Assembly (NCBI GenBank): GCA_965279735.1 | Contig: OZ257260.1 | Span: forward strand, 2,418,001-2,482,000 | Direction: 5' to 3' | DNA: 64,000 bases | DNA from: CAIUGU01 sp965279735 | GTDB lineage: Bacteria; Pseudomonadota; Gammaproteobacteria; Steroidobacterales; Steroidobacteraceae | In this document: one piece after another, positions 54,501 to 62,625 of the stretch | Numbering within the stretch: position 1 is the first letter of the stretch | How the letters are laid out: the number at the start of each line of letters is the position of its first letter | Notes under the pieces: model-generated | Database searches by the model: none | The model's input: the letters and a program-made list of their open reading frames with translations, nothing else | What the model was told of the DNA's origin: nothing | Translations under genes and position numbers: made by a program

Positions 54501-55482
54501 TGCCTTCCGGATCGACCATCCGCCACCAGGCCAGGTTGTCGACGGCCGTGCCCCACAGCACTGCTTTCTTGCCGCCTGCATTCATGGCGACATTCCCGCC
54601 AATGCACGAAGCATCTGCAGACGTGGGATCGACCGCGAAAACAAATCCGGCATGTTCAGCGGCATGCGCTACACGACGCGTCACGACACCGGCTTCGGAA
54701 TAAACAGTCGGTACAGGCGTCGACACGCCGGGCAATGAACTCTGCTCGACTTCACCCAGCGCTTCGAGCTTCTCGGTATTGATCACCGCAGCGCGCGGGC
54801 TCAACGGAATGGCGCCACCCGTGTAACCCGTGCCACCGCCGCGCGGAATGATCGTGAGTTCAAGTTCGATGCAGCTACGCACGAGGCCGGGAATTTCGGC
54901 TTCGGCGTCGGGCATGAGCACGAGGAAGGGATACTCAACGCGCCAGTCGGTAGCATCGGTGACATGCGACACGCGGGCGAAGGCATCGAAACGGATGTTG
55001 TCGGCGCGCGTATGCCGCTCGAGCAGTTTGCGGGCGCGATCACGCAGCTCGGCCACGGCATCGAATTCGGTCGAGAACTGGCGGATGGCCTGGCGAGCCA
55101 GTGCGAGAAGCTGCGCCACTTTGCCATCGCGATCGGGATCCGAACCGTCGCGCCGACGGTCGATCTCCGTCAAGCGATGTTCAAGTGCGGTAACCAGCAG
55201 CAGGCGGCGGTCAGGGTTGTCGAGCAGGTCGTCCTGCAGGTACGGATTCCGCCGCACCACCCAGATGTCGCCCAGCACTTCATACAGCATCCGCGCCGAA
55301 CGTCCGGTGCGCCGTTCGCCCCGCAGATCGTTGAGGATCTTCCATGCGCCCTCGCCCAGCAGCCGGATGACGATTTCCCGGTCGGCAAACGAGGTGTAGT
55401 TGTACGGAATCTCCCGCAGGCGGGCGGGAGCATCGAGCTCAAAGGGAACCGCGGGAATTTCGAGGGAAAGCTGTGCGCTCAT
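51523..55482 (-). CDS. DUF3683 FAD/iron-sulfur oxidoreductase (D-lactate-dehydrogenase-like fusion)
   Basis: 1,319-residue cytosolic oxidoreductase with several fused parts. Residues ~20-175 are DUF3683 (IPYNYTSFADREIVIRLLGE). Residues ~195-430 form the FAD-binding-4 domain (LTIIPRGGGTGYTGGAIPL) and ~430-840 the FAD-oxidase C-terminal domain (HMHAGDGNVHTNIP, SGEHGIGITK). An iron-sulfur block follows (CLRCGKCKPVCATH and CTVCHKCETPCPVD), then two CCG domains (FYFPGCGSERLF, CCGYPQRGAG, DPCHSPIKG, CCGESGTLAITRP) as in GlpC/LutA. It should oxidise a 2-hydroxy acid, most likely D-lactate-like, and pass electrons to the quinone pool. ATG at 55482 chosen; TTG at 55500 is an alternative. Alone in its operon. 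Confidence 0.88.
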   Translation of the reverse strand: MSAQLSLEIPAVPFELDAPARLREIPYNYTSFADREIVIRLLGEGAWKILNDLRGERRTGRSARMLYEVLGDIWVVRRNPYLQDDLLDNPDRRLLLVTALEHRLTEIDRRRDGSDPDRDGKVAQLLALARQAIRQFSTEFDAVAELRDRARKLLERHTRADNIRFDAFARVSHVTDATDWRVEYPFLVLMPDAEAEIPGLVRSCIELELTIIPRGGGTGYTGGAIPLSPRAAVINTEKLEALGEVEQSSLPGVSTPVPTVYSEAGVVTRRVAHAAEHAGFVFAVDPTSADASCIGGNVAMNAGGKKAVLWGTAVDNLAWWRMVDPEGNWLEVTRVAHNRGKIHEVEVAKFELVWKDGAQSPDKAKVLRTEQLDIPGYRFRKAGLGKDVTDKFLGGLPGVQKEGCDGLITAARWILHRMPKHTRTVCLEFFGQARDAIPSIVEIKNYLDGIGTDKGVLLAGLEHLDERYLRAVGYTTKSNRGRLPKMVLIGDIVGDDDIAVAHATSEVVRMANARTGEGFVAVTAEARKKFWLDRSRTAAIAKHTNAFKINEDVVIPLDRMGEYTDAIEHINIELSIANKLELLDELEHYLSGTLLLAKTDDPEMERLPPDEILGERPVQARELITEVRKRWSFLLGFMDAPLVSVLNQFKGLGLGELEAQLAERATINRDMRLFDVLQDRTIRVSWKLEIRNPLRSLFLGGAFAPVLAECEAIQRRLLKGRVFVALHMHAGDGNVHTNIPVNSDNYAMLQTANAAVARIMQIARNLDGVISGEHGIGITKLEYLTEAELAGFRGYKAKVDPQGRFNKGKLLPGGDLSDAYTPSFNLMGHESLIMQQSDIASISDAIKDCLRCGKCKPVCATHVPRANLLYSPRNKILATSLLIEAFLYEEQTRRGVSLQHWDEFSDVADHCTVCHKCETPCPVDIDFGNVSMDMRDLLRRMGKKRFNAGTAASMFFLNATNPETIKLTRKIMIDWGYKAQRVANMALGAVAKAQTQHPPATTGGRPPMREQVVHFINKKMPGGLPKKTARALLDIEDKRYVPIIRDPQRTSSETEAVFYFPGCGSERLFSQVGLATQAMLWHAGVQTVLPPGYLCCGYPQRGAGQYDKADKMITDNRVLFHRVANTLNYLDIKTVVVSCGTCYDQLQGYEFDKIFPGSRIIDIHEYLMEKNIRLEGVTGVRYMYHDPCHSPIKGNDPLKVVNTLMNEQMNGKIEKNDRCCGESGTLAITRPDISTQVRFRKEQEVRVGVEKIRQSGHEGEVKVLTSCPSCLQGLKRYNDDADIDADYIVVEIARHLLGQNWLVDYVAKANAGGIERVLV

Positions 55483-55574
55483 TGGGTGGGACGTGCTCAA
55501 GGACGGGGCGGCCCATTGTACAGGCCGCAGTCACCCTTGCTGCAGTCGCGTAACGGAGTGTTTTTCCGCGGGGT

Positions 55575-55970
55575 TCAGCGGGCGCCGGCGCCTTGGCTCG
55601 AAATGTATTCAAAACCGTCGGCGGGCCGCTCGAGGCGTCCGACGAACATCCCCTTTGACCCGTCCCGGGCAGGTCCGCCGGTGACCAGGATCCGGTCACC
55701 CGTCTTCAGCGTGCCATCGGTGTAGCCGCGGGCGGACAACCGGGTCCGGCTGCTCCACTCGATGGTCCATTGTTCCCGCCCACCGTCTTTCGTCGCGACC
55801 TCGAGATGGACGATGGCATGCGGGTTGATGAATTCGAACCGGGTGACCACGCCTTCGACGGTGATGGCGTTTTCCCGGGCGTACATCGCGGAGATCGAGT
55901 GATGTGCGTCACCCGATCCCGCGGCGATGAGGCCCAGGAAAAAGCTGCCGGTGAGAATTGCAGCTTTCAT
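55575..55970 (-). CDS. DUF6152-family exported protein, copy 2
   Basis: 131-residue paralogue of the protein at 38358-38753. It has a signal peptide (ending near GDAHHS), HHSISAMY, EGVVTRFEFINPHAIVHLEV, WTIEWSSRTRLSARGY, TLKTGDRILVTGGPAR and a polar C-terminus ending in GAGAR. AGGGAC lies directly before the ATG. It is 12 bp downstream of the gene for a secreted paralogous protein, so the two are likely on one transcript and the protein may belong to the same periplasmic process as its neighbours. Function unknown. Confidence 0.85.
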   Translation of the reverse strand: MKAAILTGSFFLGLIAAGSGDAHHSISAMYARENAITVEGVVTRFEFINPHAIVHLEVATKDGGREQWTIEWSSRTRLSARGYTDGTLKTGDRILVTGGPARDGSKGMFVGRLERPADGFEYISSQGAGAR

Positions 55971-55982
55971 GTCCCTGAACTC

Positions 55983-56585
55983 TTAAGGAGCGACCTGGAT
56001 GATCGTGCCGGTAATGGTGCCATCCGCGTTCTGCCGGGCCTGGCCGGTGATTTTCGTGCCTACCTTGAGAGCAGACGCAGGCAGCGGCTGGATCATGGTC
56101 ACCTCCACGCCTGCGGGCACGGTGACTTCCTTCTCGCCACCCTTGTAAGCGACCTTCATCGTGCCGCCATTGGCAATGGAGGCCACGCTGCCGTTGGTCA
56201 TGGTGGTTACGTTACCGTTGGTCATGGTCGTGGCAGGTGCCTGCATCGGCCGATGACCCTCGCCTGCGCCACGCATCGCTTCCGGGAAAATATGGATTTC
56301 CGTCGCTTCCATCTTGCCGTTCTTCTCGACAGCCGTCGTGCCGAGGAAAGTGTTCGGACCGATGTCCGAGAGCTTGGCAGGCTTGCGCGTATTAATCGCG
56401 GTGTCCGCCGCGATGCTGAAAGTCACGGGGCCCTGGTCGGTCTTGACGGTGACGGTCTTGCCATCCGATTTTTCAACCGTGCCGGCGAAGCGGGCGACAG
56501 GTGCAGCGGGCGCTGCATTCTGCGCGAGGGCAGGCAGCGCCATCGCCATCATCACACCGGTAACGAGCACTGGAGCAATACGCAT
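55983..56585 (-). CDS. Exported beta-rich protein with TMTNGNV repeats, paralogue 1
   Basis: 200-residue secreted protein with signal peptide (ALPALAQNA). Visible blocks are a DUF5666-like motif (VARFAGTVEKSDGKTVTVKTD, TRKPAKLSDI, FLGTTAVEKNGKMEATEIHIF, GAGEGHRPM), a repeat zone TMTNGNVTTMTNGSVASIANG near residue 125-145, and a C-terminal KITGQARQNADGTITGTIIQVAP. The N- and C-terminal halves each resemble OB-like small beta-barrels. Unknown function. ATG at 56585 follows AGGGGA. It is 51 bp downstream of its paralogue and just upstream of the DUF6152 gene. Confidence 0.75.
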   Translation of the reverse strand: MRIAPVLVTGVMMAMALPALAQNAAPAAPVARFAGTVEKSDGKTVTVKTDQGPVTFSIAADTAINTRKPAKLSDIGPNTFLGTTAVEKNGKMEATEIHIFPEAMRGAGEGHRPMQAPATTMTNGNVTTMTNGSVASIANGGTMKVAYKGGEKEVTVPAGVEVTMIQPLPASALKVGTKITGQARQNADGTITGTIIQVAP

Positions 56586-56636
56586 AAATTCCCCTGATGA
56601 AGTTCTGGTATCGGAATGAATCGTGGCCGGCCGCGG

Positions 56637-57287
56637 TCAGGGAACGACGTTGAGCCGCGTGGCTGAAACGCTGCCGTCCGCATTCTGCTGGACCTGGCCC
56701 GTGATCTTCACACCCGGCTTGAGAGCCGCGACGCCGACACGTTCGATGACGGTGACGCTCACATCAGGCGGCATGTACACCTCTTTCTCGCCTGTGCCCT
56801 TGTCGCCATCCTTGTAGGCGACCTTCATCGTGCCGCCTTTCGCGAGCGAAGAGACGTTGCCGGTCGTGGTAGTGCTGACGTTGCCGTTGGTCATCATCGA
56901 GCCGGCTTCGCCTTGCCACGGATAGTGGCCTTCGCCTGCTCCGCGCATCGATTCAGGAAAGAGATGCACTTCAGTGGCTTCGAGCCTGCCGTTACGCGGC
57001 ACAGTGGTCGTACCGAGGAAAGTGTTGGGAGTGATGTCGGAGAGCTTGCCGGGCTTGCGGGTCATGACTGGCGCATCGGCGCCTACGGCAACAGTCACAT
57101 CCCCCGTGGCGGCCTTGACGGTGAGCATCTTGCCGTCCCACTTTTCAATGGTGCCCGCGATCGGTGCCGTGGGTGCCGTGCCTTGAGCAGCCGGTGGACC
57201 GCCCTGAATTCTGACCGGAGGCGTCGTCTGCGCCGACACCGTCAACGATGCCAGCACACCCAAAGCAAACACGACCGTTGCGCGCAT
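56637..57287 (-). CDS. Exported beta-rich protein, tandem paralogue 2
   Basis: 216-residue paralogue of the protein at 55983-56585. Signal peptide at 1-20 (SLTVSAQTT), then APIAGTIEKWDGKMLTVKAA, TRKPGKLSDITPNTFLGTTTV, RLEATEVHLFPESMRGAGEGHYP, a repeat zone MMTNGNVSTTTTGNVSSLAKG, GTMKVAYKDG and a C-terminal KITGQVQQNADGSVSATRLNVVP. ATG at 57287 follows GGGGGACTTC; an ATG at 57353 lies in a region without a signal sequence and is unlikely. The tandem arrangement with a shared plan shows gene duplication. No function known. Confidence 0.75.
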   Translation of the reverse strand: MRATVVFALGVLASLTVSAQTTPPVRIQGGPPAAQGTAPTAPIAGTIEKWDGKMLTVKAATGDVTVAVGADAPVMTRKPGKLSDITPNTFLGTTTVPRNGRLEATEVHLFPESMRGAGEGHYPWQGEAGSMMTNGNVSTTTTGNVSSLAKGGTMKVAYKDGDKGTGEKEVYMPPDVSVTVIERVGVAALKPGVKITGQVQQNADGSVSATRLNVVP

Positions 57288-57448
57288 GAAGTCCCCCGAA
57301 AAAACCTGTTGAGCGTGACCGGACGATCCGGCTTGAGCCGGATCATAGGCCACGTCGGGTGGACTGCCAATGCGCGGTTTTTTCAGGGCGATACGTCTGT
57401 CTGGTCTTCTCTTCGGGGCTTCAGGTGCAGGTCAGGATTCAAGGCGAG

Positions 57449-57778
57449 CTAGTGCGCTGCAGCGTCGAAAGCCTTCTGATAATCCTGACGGGTGCGTGCA
57501 CCGATGAGGGTTGCGGCAACCTGGCCCTTGGCAAAGACCATGACGGTCGGAATAGAGCGCACGCCATACCGCGCGGCGATCTCGGGATGCTCATCGACAT
57601 TCAGCTTGGCCACGGTGACCCGGTCGGCATAGTCGGCGGCCAGCTCATCAAGGATAGGAGCGACTGCCCGGCACGGGCCGCACCAGGGAGCCCAGAAATC
57701 GACGGCAACGGGGGTTTCGGCAGCCAGCACGTTCTGTGCGAAGGTGGCGGCGTTGAGTTCGGCGGGGACATTGGACAT
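57449..57778 (-). CDS. trxA: Thioredoxin
   Basis: 109-residue cytosolic thioredoxin with the active site WAPWCGPCRAVAP (Cys33 and Cys36), the cis-proline segment SIPTVMVFAKG and the central LNVDEHPEIAARYGVRS. It reduces protein disulfides using thioredoxin reductase. Strong GGAGAG upstream of the ATG. The normal length and motif make this a canonical Trx, but Trx1 is often beside rho; here it is next to an M19 dipeptidase and the secreted paralogue pair, so it may be an extra copy. No signal peptide is present, so it does not serve periplasmic partners. Confidence 0.92.
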   Translation of the reverse strand: MSNVPAELNAATFAQNVLAAETPVAVDFWAPWCGPCRAVAPILDELAADYADRVTVAKLNVDEHPEIAARYGVRSIPTVMVFAKGQVAATLIGARTRQDYQKAFDAAAH

Positions 57779-57906
57779 GGACTCTCTCCGGATACTGCGG
57801 GCTGTAACCGTAGCCTGTGGCCTGCCGCGGACTTTTTAAAGCCTTGGCCCGCCCTTCAGACAGACCATTCGTTCATGAGGACATGACCACCGGATTGGAC
57901 CTCGCC

Positions 57907-59163
57907 CTACCTTGCAAACCGGCCCGTACCCGGCCCCCTTTTCTGCTTCTCCACGTAGTCCTCGGCTGCCTGCATCAGGCGGATGACATTTCCACTCCAG
58001 ATGTTCCTGAGGTCCGCCTCCGAATAGCCTGCCGCCAGCAGCCCCTCGGTGATCTTCGGGATGCTGCTGACTTCCCACATGCCCGTCACCCCGCCACCCC
58101 CGTCCCAGTCCGCGCCGATGCCAACGTGCTCGGGACCGGCGATCTCGAGGGCGTGCAGCAGGTGCTTCATGAAGTCATCGAAAGTCGCCGTGGGAACGGG
58201 ATAACGCGCGTCGATCTCGCGCCGGCCGGTGGCCAGCTCGACGGCTTGGCTTTCGTCCATCACGGTGCCGAATCGCGCACGCAACTGACGCAACGCTTCC
58301 TCGCGCTCAGGATTGCGCGGCGTATCGATCATGTAATCGCTCAAGGAGTTGATCTGGATGACACCCCCGGCTGCAGCGAGCTTGCGCAGCAGGATGTCAT
58401 CGATGTTGCGGGGGTTGTCGTGGATGGCCTTGCAGCCCGAATGCGAGAGGATCACCGGCGTCTTCGACAACTCGATCATCTGCTCGAGTACGGCATCCGA
58501 TGCATGCGACGCATCGAGCAGCATGCCGAGGCGATTGGCTTCCTGCACTAGCGTGCGACCCAGCGGGCTCAAGCCCTTCCATTCGGGGCCTGCGGGATCC
58601 GTCGCCGAATCGCCGAGATCGTTGTTCGTGAAATGCGTGACGCCCACCATGCGGACGCCAAGTGCGTAGAACGTTTCGAGCAGGCCGAGGTCCTGGCCGA
58701 GCGGATAGCCGTTCTCGATGCTCTGGTAGACGATTCGTTTGCCTGCCGCGGCAATCCGCTCCGCATCGTCCGCGGTAAACGCCAGCTCAAAGCGATCGGA
58801 ATTGTGCGCGACCATTTCGCGAATGCGCGTCGCGGTCAGCAATGCCCGGGTGCGTGCCGCCGCATTGCCTGCAGGTGTACGCGGCCCCTGTGGAGTGAAG
58901 ATGGCCCAGAAACCGCCGTCGAGCCCGCCCTCTTCCATGCGCGGAAAATCGACCTGCGAGCGGTCGGAGTCGAAGGCATGCCGACCCATGATGTCCCAGC
59001 CCGGCCGGGCAAACAGTGCAGGCGTATCGAGGTGGGTATCGAGCACGATGATGCGTTCGTGAAGCTGGCGTGCAGCCGAAGGAGCATTGGCAGCCAGGCC
59101 CGTCGTGGCGAGCAGCAGCGCCCCACAACCGATCAGTGCATTGAACCGGAGAGGTGGCTGCAT
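57907..59163 (-). CDS. M19 membrane-type dipeptidase, exported
   Basis: 418-residue zinc dipeptidase of the renal dipeptidase (M19) family, with a signal peptide (residues 1-30, LLLATTGLAANA). Zinc and catalytic motifs are visible: LDTHLDTPALF (His-x-Asp), GVTHFTNNDLGDSATDP, DASHASD, ILSHSGCKAIHDNPRNIDD and HVGIGADWDGGGG. It hydrolyses dipeptides or D-amino-acid peptides in the periplasm. A 128-bp gap separates it from thioredoxin. Next gene upstream is a cytochrome P450 on the same strand, with no obvious functional link. Confidence 0.9.
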   Translation of the reverse strand: MQPPLRFNALIGCGALLLATTGLAANAPSAARQLHERIIVLDTHLDTPALFARPGWDIMGRHAFDSDRSQVDFPRMEEGGLDGGFWAIFTPQGPRTPAGNAAARTRALLTATRIREMVAHNSDRFELAFTADDAERIAAAGKRIVYQSIENGYPLGQDLGLLETFYALGVRMVGVTHFTNNDLGDSATDPAGPEWKGLSPLGRTLVQEANRLGMLLDASHASDAVLEQMIELSKTPVILSHSGCKAIHDNPRNIDDILLRKLAAAGGVIQINSLSDYMIDTPRNPEREEALRQLRARFGTVMDESQAVELATGRREIDARYPVPTATFDDFMKHLLHALEIAGPEHVGIGADWDGGGGVTGMWEVSSIPKITEGLLAAGYSEADLRNIWSGNVIRLMQAAEDYVEKQKRGPGTGRFAR

Positions 59164-59231
59164 ATCTTCAGCATGCTCGTTGCGGAGATGCTTTCAGTTA
59201 TACCGCGGCGCTGCCCGCGAAGGAACCGTGA

Positions 59232-60647
59232 CTAGCCTTCTGCCCGGCGATAGGGACATTCGCCCACAGCGACCTGCGGCAATTCCGCAGGGCGGACAGC
59301 CGGTACGCGGGTGTGCACGAACATCTTGAGCCCCTGCCGCGGATACACGGTCGTGCCAGGCGCAGGATCGAAAGTCTGCCCCGGCACCAGTTCGAGTCGA
59401 TAGCGCCGGGCGATCAACGCAACGCTGAGAACGGCTTCGGTCATTGCGAACGTTGCACCGATGCAGGCGCGATGACCGAGGCCAAACGGCAGATACGAAT
59501 AACGTGAACGCGCAGCGCATTGCTCCGCGGTGAAACGGCCCGGGTCGAAGGTTTCCGGATTCGGCCAGTGCTGATGCTGGTGATGCATGGCATGGACCGA
59601 CACCACCGCCGTCTTGCCCTGGGGAATCGCATTCCCGGCGATCGTCGTATCCGTAGTGGCTACGCGCGCGAAGGAATGAATGGGCAGATACAACCGCAAC
59701 GATTCCTTGATCACGCTTTCCGTGTAATCCAGCGCCATGAGCTCGGCGGCCGCAACAGGTTGCCCTGCCCTCGTGCCCGCATCCACTTCGGCGCAGATGC
59801 GATCCCTCACATCCGGATGTTGCGCGAGCAGGATGTGGGTCCAGCACATTGCCGACGCACTTGTTTCGTAACCCGCGCCGATCATCGTGATGGCCTGGTC
59901 GCGCAATTCAGTCGGCGTGAAGGACGGTCCCTCTTCAGCCGATGCCTTGATCAGGAAGCCGACCAGTCCGCCCTCTTCGGGGCCGGCACTGCGACTGCGC
60001 TCGACGGCAGCAAGCAGCAGGTTGTCGAGTTCCGTCATCGCACGATCGAGTCTTCCGGCGCGTTCGCGGGTGCGCCGCCAATGCAGGAGCGTCTTGAAGC
60101 CCGGACGCGCAGGCCACGAACGCCAGACCGCAAGCAGCGTCGAAAAAAGCGGGTCAGCGTGGCCATCGAAACTCGCACCGAAAGTCAGGCGTGCGGCGAC
60201 CGCCTGGGCCAGCCGCTGAAACTCCATCATCATGTCGACAGGTGTGTCGCGGTCTGCCGCTGTCTGCCACCGGTCCAGGAATGTTTCGATCAGGTTCTGC
60301 ATCCAGTCGTAGTGACCGGCCAGTGCGGTCGGCTTGAACGCCGGCTGCAGGAGACGACGCTGGCGACGCCAATCCTCGTGCTCGCTCAGCAGCATGCCGT
60401 TGCCCAGGAGCCGGCGCATTGCGTCGTAGCGGGTGTTCTTGATGAACAGGGCCCGCTTGTCGATCAGCATCTCGCGGATCAGGTCAGGGTCGGAAAGCAG
60501 GAACAGCGAGTTGCCCCGGGCCATCGGGATTTCGGCCATGCCGCCGAATTTCATCGCGATGGACGTCGCGAAATTCATGGGATCCCGGCTCAGTTCCTGC
60601 TGGTAGTCGGCAAACAGCCGTCGAGGTGGGCCGGGACTATGGGTCAT
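59232..60647 (-). CDS. Cytochrome P450
   Basis: 471-residue soluble P450. The haem-ligand loop is FGLGHRACIG with Cys395, the I-helix is MIGAGYETSASAMCW (an AG-x-ET motif, oxygen activation), ExxR is in ESLRLYLP, and PERF-like FDPGRF is nearby. No membrane anchor, so class I/CYP102-like fold with separate electron donors, which are not in this window. The substrate cannot be told; similar enzymes act on fatty acids, terpenes or steroids. It is divergent from the M48 lipoprotein gene across a 165-bp control region. Confidence 0.92.
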   Translation of the reverse strand: MTHSPGPPRRLFADYQQELSRDPMNFATSIAMKFGGMAEIPMARGNSLFLLSDPDLIREMLIDKRALFIKNTRYDAMRRLLGNGMLLSEHEDWRRQRRLLQPAFKPTALAGHYDWMQNLIETFLDRWQTAADRDTPVDMMMEFQRLAQAVAARLTFGASFDGHADPLFSTLLAVWRSWPARPGFKTLLHWRRTRERAGRLDRAMTELDNLLLAAVERSRSAGPEEGGLVGFLIKASAEEGPSFTPTELRDQAITMIGAGYETSASAMCWTHILLAQHPDVRDRICAEVDAGTRAGQPVAAAELMALDYTESVIKESLRLYLPIHSFARVATTDTTIAGNAIPQGKTAVVSVHAMHHQHQHWPNPETFDPGRFTAEQCAARSRYSYLPFGLGHRACIGATFAMTEAVLSVALIARRYRLELVPGQTFDPAPGTTVYPRQGLKMFVHTRVPAVRPAELPQVAVGECPYRRAEG

Positions 60648-60760
60648 GCGTAGGCTTTATTCTTGTAGTAATGACCCGGGCGCACGCGCGCGATGCCGGA
60701 ATCTAGCACGCACATGGTTGCCGAATCGATCAACGGACGTAGAATTCGGGCATTCATTTT

Positions 60761-60777
60761 GTTAACACTTCGTTAAC
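60761..60777. promoter_or_regulatory. Paired GTTAAC palindromes in the P450/M48 divergent region
   Basis: Two perfect GTTAAC palindromes separated by five bases (start to start 11 bp, about one helical turn), 36 bp upstream of the M48 gene ATG and between two divergent genes. Such spacing suits a dimeric regulator binding one DNA face. No promoter elements could be fixed around it. Confidence 0.35.
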
Positions 60778-60812
60778 TTCACTGCTGCATCCCTGAAAAC
60801 GAGATTCCGACG

Positions 60813-62375
60813 ATGAAAACCCTGCCGATACTGCTCCCGTTTGTCGGCGTTCTGCTACTGACTGCCTGTGGCGTCAATCCGGTCACGGGGAAGCAGGAAC
60901 TCCAATTCGTTTCCGAAGCGCAGGAGCTCGATATCGGCGCCAAGAACTACTCGCCTACCCGCCAGAGTGAAGGCGGCGACTTCACCGTGGTGCCCGAACT
61001 CACAACCTACATCAACGAGGTCGGCCAGAAGCTCGCGAAGGTTTCCGACCGGCCGTTGCCGTATGAATTCGTCGTCCTCAACAACTCCGTCCCGAATGCA
61101 TGGGCGCTGCCCGGCGGCAAGATTGCAGTCAATCGCGGCCTCCTGACGGAACTGAAAAACGAGTCCGAACTCGCTGCCGTTCTCGGGCACGAAATCGTGC
61201 ATGCCGCCGCCCGTCATGGAGCGAAAGCGCAGGAACGCGGGACACTGCTACAGGCCGGCATGGCCGCTGCCCAGATCGGCGCCGCCGTGGGTGGGGTCGA
61301 TGCAAACATTGCAGGCCTGATGATCCAGGGCGCAGGCGTGGGAGCCCAGCTCATCCAGACGACCTACGGTCGCGACCAGGAACTCGAGAGCGACCTCTAC
61401 GGCATGAAGTACATGAAGCTCGCGGGCTACGATCCCTGGGGCGCCGTCACGCTGCAGGAAACCTTCGTGCGGCTATCGGAACAAGGCGGCCGGCAGCAGA
61501 GCTGGCTGGACGGACTGTTTGCCTCCCATCCACCCTCGGCCGAGCGCGTCGCGCAGAACCAGAAAACCGCCGCCGAACTCGGTCGTGGCGGTGAAGTCGG
61601 CGCGGAACAATACGCTGCCCGCCTCAAGCCGCTCGTTGCATTGAAACCCGCCTACGACAAATACGACCAGGCGGTGGCAGCCGCCGGCAAGAAGGACTTT
61701 GCAACGGCGAAGAAGCTGGCGAATGAAGCGGCGACTGCTGTTCCGAAAGAAGGCCGCTTCCAGGAATTCCTCGGCGAAGTGGCGCTGTCCGAGAAACAGC
61801 CGCAGCAGGCAATCACGCACTACACCCGCGCCATCGATCTCAATCCGGAGTATTTCGGTTCCTACCTCGGCGCCGGGGTCGCACAACTGCAAGCCGGCAA
61901 TCGCGCGAAGGCAGAAGATTGGTTGAAGCAGAGCGCGCAATTGCTGCCCACGGCACCCGCGGCTTTTTATCTTGGCCAGATCGAACGCGACAAAGGCAAT
62001 CTCAGCGGGGCGCTGCAGTACTACAAGGCGGCAGCCGGCTCCAACAGCGCGATCGGCCAGCAAGCCGCCGCTGAATTCGTGAAGCTCGATCTGCCGCAAA
62101 ACCCCGGCAACTACGTTGCAACCGGCGGGCAGCTCGACGCCCGTGGCCAACTCATCGTCATGATCCAGAACCGCGCGCCGGTTGCGCTCGCCAACATCCA
62201 GGTGACGCCCGTGCAGGTCGACGCTAGCGGGCGCGTAGTCTCACAAGGCACGGCTGTACGCATTCGCGGCCCCGTTGCCGCAGGTGAACAGGCGGCAGCG
62301 CCTACCAACATCACTATTACCCAAGAACAGTTGGGCCTGATCCGCTTCCGCGTGGACGGAGCGCAAGCGCAGTAG
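60813..62375 (+). CDS. M48 lipoprotein metalloprotease with TPR domain (BepA-like)
   Basis: 520-residue outer-membrane-associated lipoprotein: lipobox LLTAC with Cys19. The peptidase domain has the zinc motif GHEIVHAAARHG (His126, Glu127, His130), the third-ligand segment RDQELESDLYGMKYM, and HPPSAERVAQN. A TPR-like helical region from ~270 to 400 (AKKLANEAATAVPKEGRFQEF, AITHYTRAIDLNPEYFG) follows, and a final ~90-residue beta part. It resembles BepA/YfgC, which handles LptD and BAM-substrate quality control, but the family is broad. It is preceded by the GTTAAC pair and followed by repeat copy D. Confidence 0.88.
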   Translation: MKTLPILLPFVGVLLLTACGVNPVTGKQELQFVSEAQELDIGAKNYSPTRQSEGGDFTVVPELTTYINEVGQKLAKVSDRPLPYEFVVLNNSVPNAWALPGGKIAVNRGLLTELKNESELAAVLGHEIVHAAARHGAKAQERGTLLQAGMAAAQIGAAVGGVDANIAGLMIQGAGVGAQLIQTTYGRDQELESDLYGMKYMKLAGYDPWGAVTLQETFVRLSEQGGRQQSWLDGLFASHPPSAERVAQNQKTAAELGRGGEVGAEQYAARLKPLVALKPAYDKYDQAVAAAGKKDFATAKKLANEAATAVPKEGRFQEFLGEVALSEKQPQQAITHYTRAIDLNPEYFGSYLGAGVAQLQAGNRAKAEDWLKQSAQLLPTAPAAFYLGQIERDKGNLSGALQYYKAAAGSNSAIGQQAAAEFVKLDLPQNPGNYVATGGQLDARGQLIVMIQNRAPVALANIQVTPVQVDASGRVVSQGTAVRIRGPVAAGEQAAAPTNITITQEQLGLIRFRVDGAQAQ

Positions 62376-62393
62376 CTGACTTGAATTTCAGAA

Positions 62394-62600
62394 GGAGCCT
62401 TCCGCCGCAAATTGTTTTCGGAAACGCCGTAAACCTACTCTCTGCGCTCCTGCTTCGAGATTGGTCCAGGGTGACCGTCCATGGTCACCCGTGCTGCGGG
62501 CGACATACATGCCGCTGCAAACACCGCTGCACCCATGGGGGCTCCTGAAAAAACGTCCTGTTTTTTAAGGTTCCGAAAACAACTTCCGCCAGAAGGCTCC
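62394..62600 (-). repeat. Dispersed ~200-bp element, copy D
   Basis: Same orientation as copy A. Terminal inverted repeats are long and private to this copy: GGAGCCTTCCGCCGCAAATT against GGAGCCTTCTGGCGGAAGTT. Inner palindrome GCGGCATGTATGTCGC, second hairpin GGGTGACC/GGTCACCC, outer stem GTGCAGCGG/CCGCAGCAC with one mismatch, and the CCTGAAAAAACGTCC stem-loop are all present. It lies 18 bp past the stop of the M48 gene. Confidence 0.88.
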
Positions 62601-62625
62601 GAAAGCACGCGGAGCAAATCCTTTG

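Noticed and set aside
53719..54738. Plus-strand frame of 339 codons opposite the large oxidoreductase
   Set aside because: Antisense shadow of a gene with intact FAD and iron-sulfur motifs.
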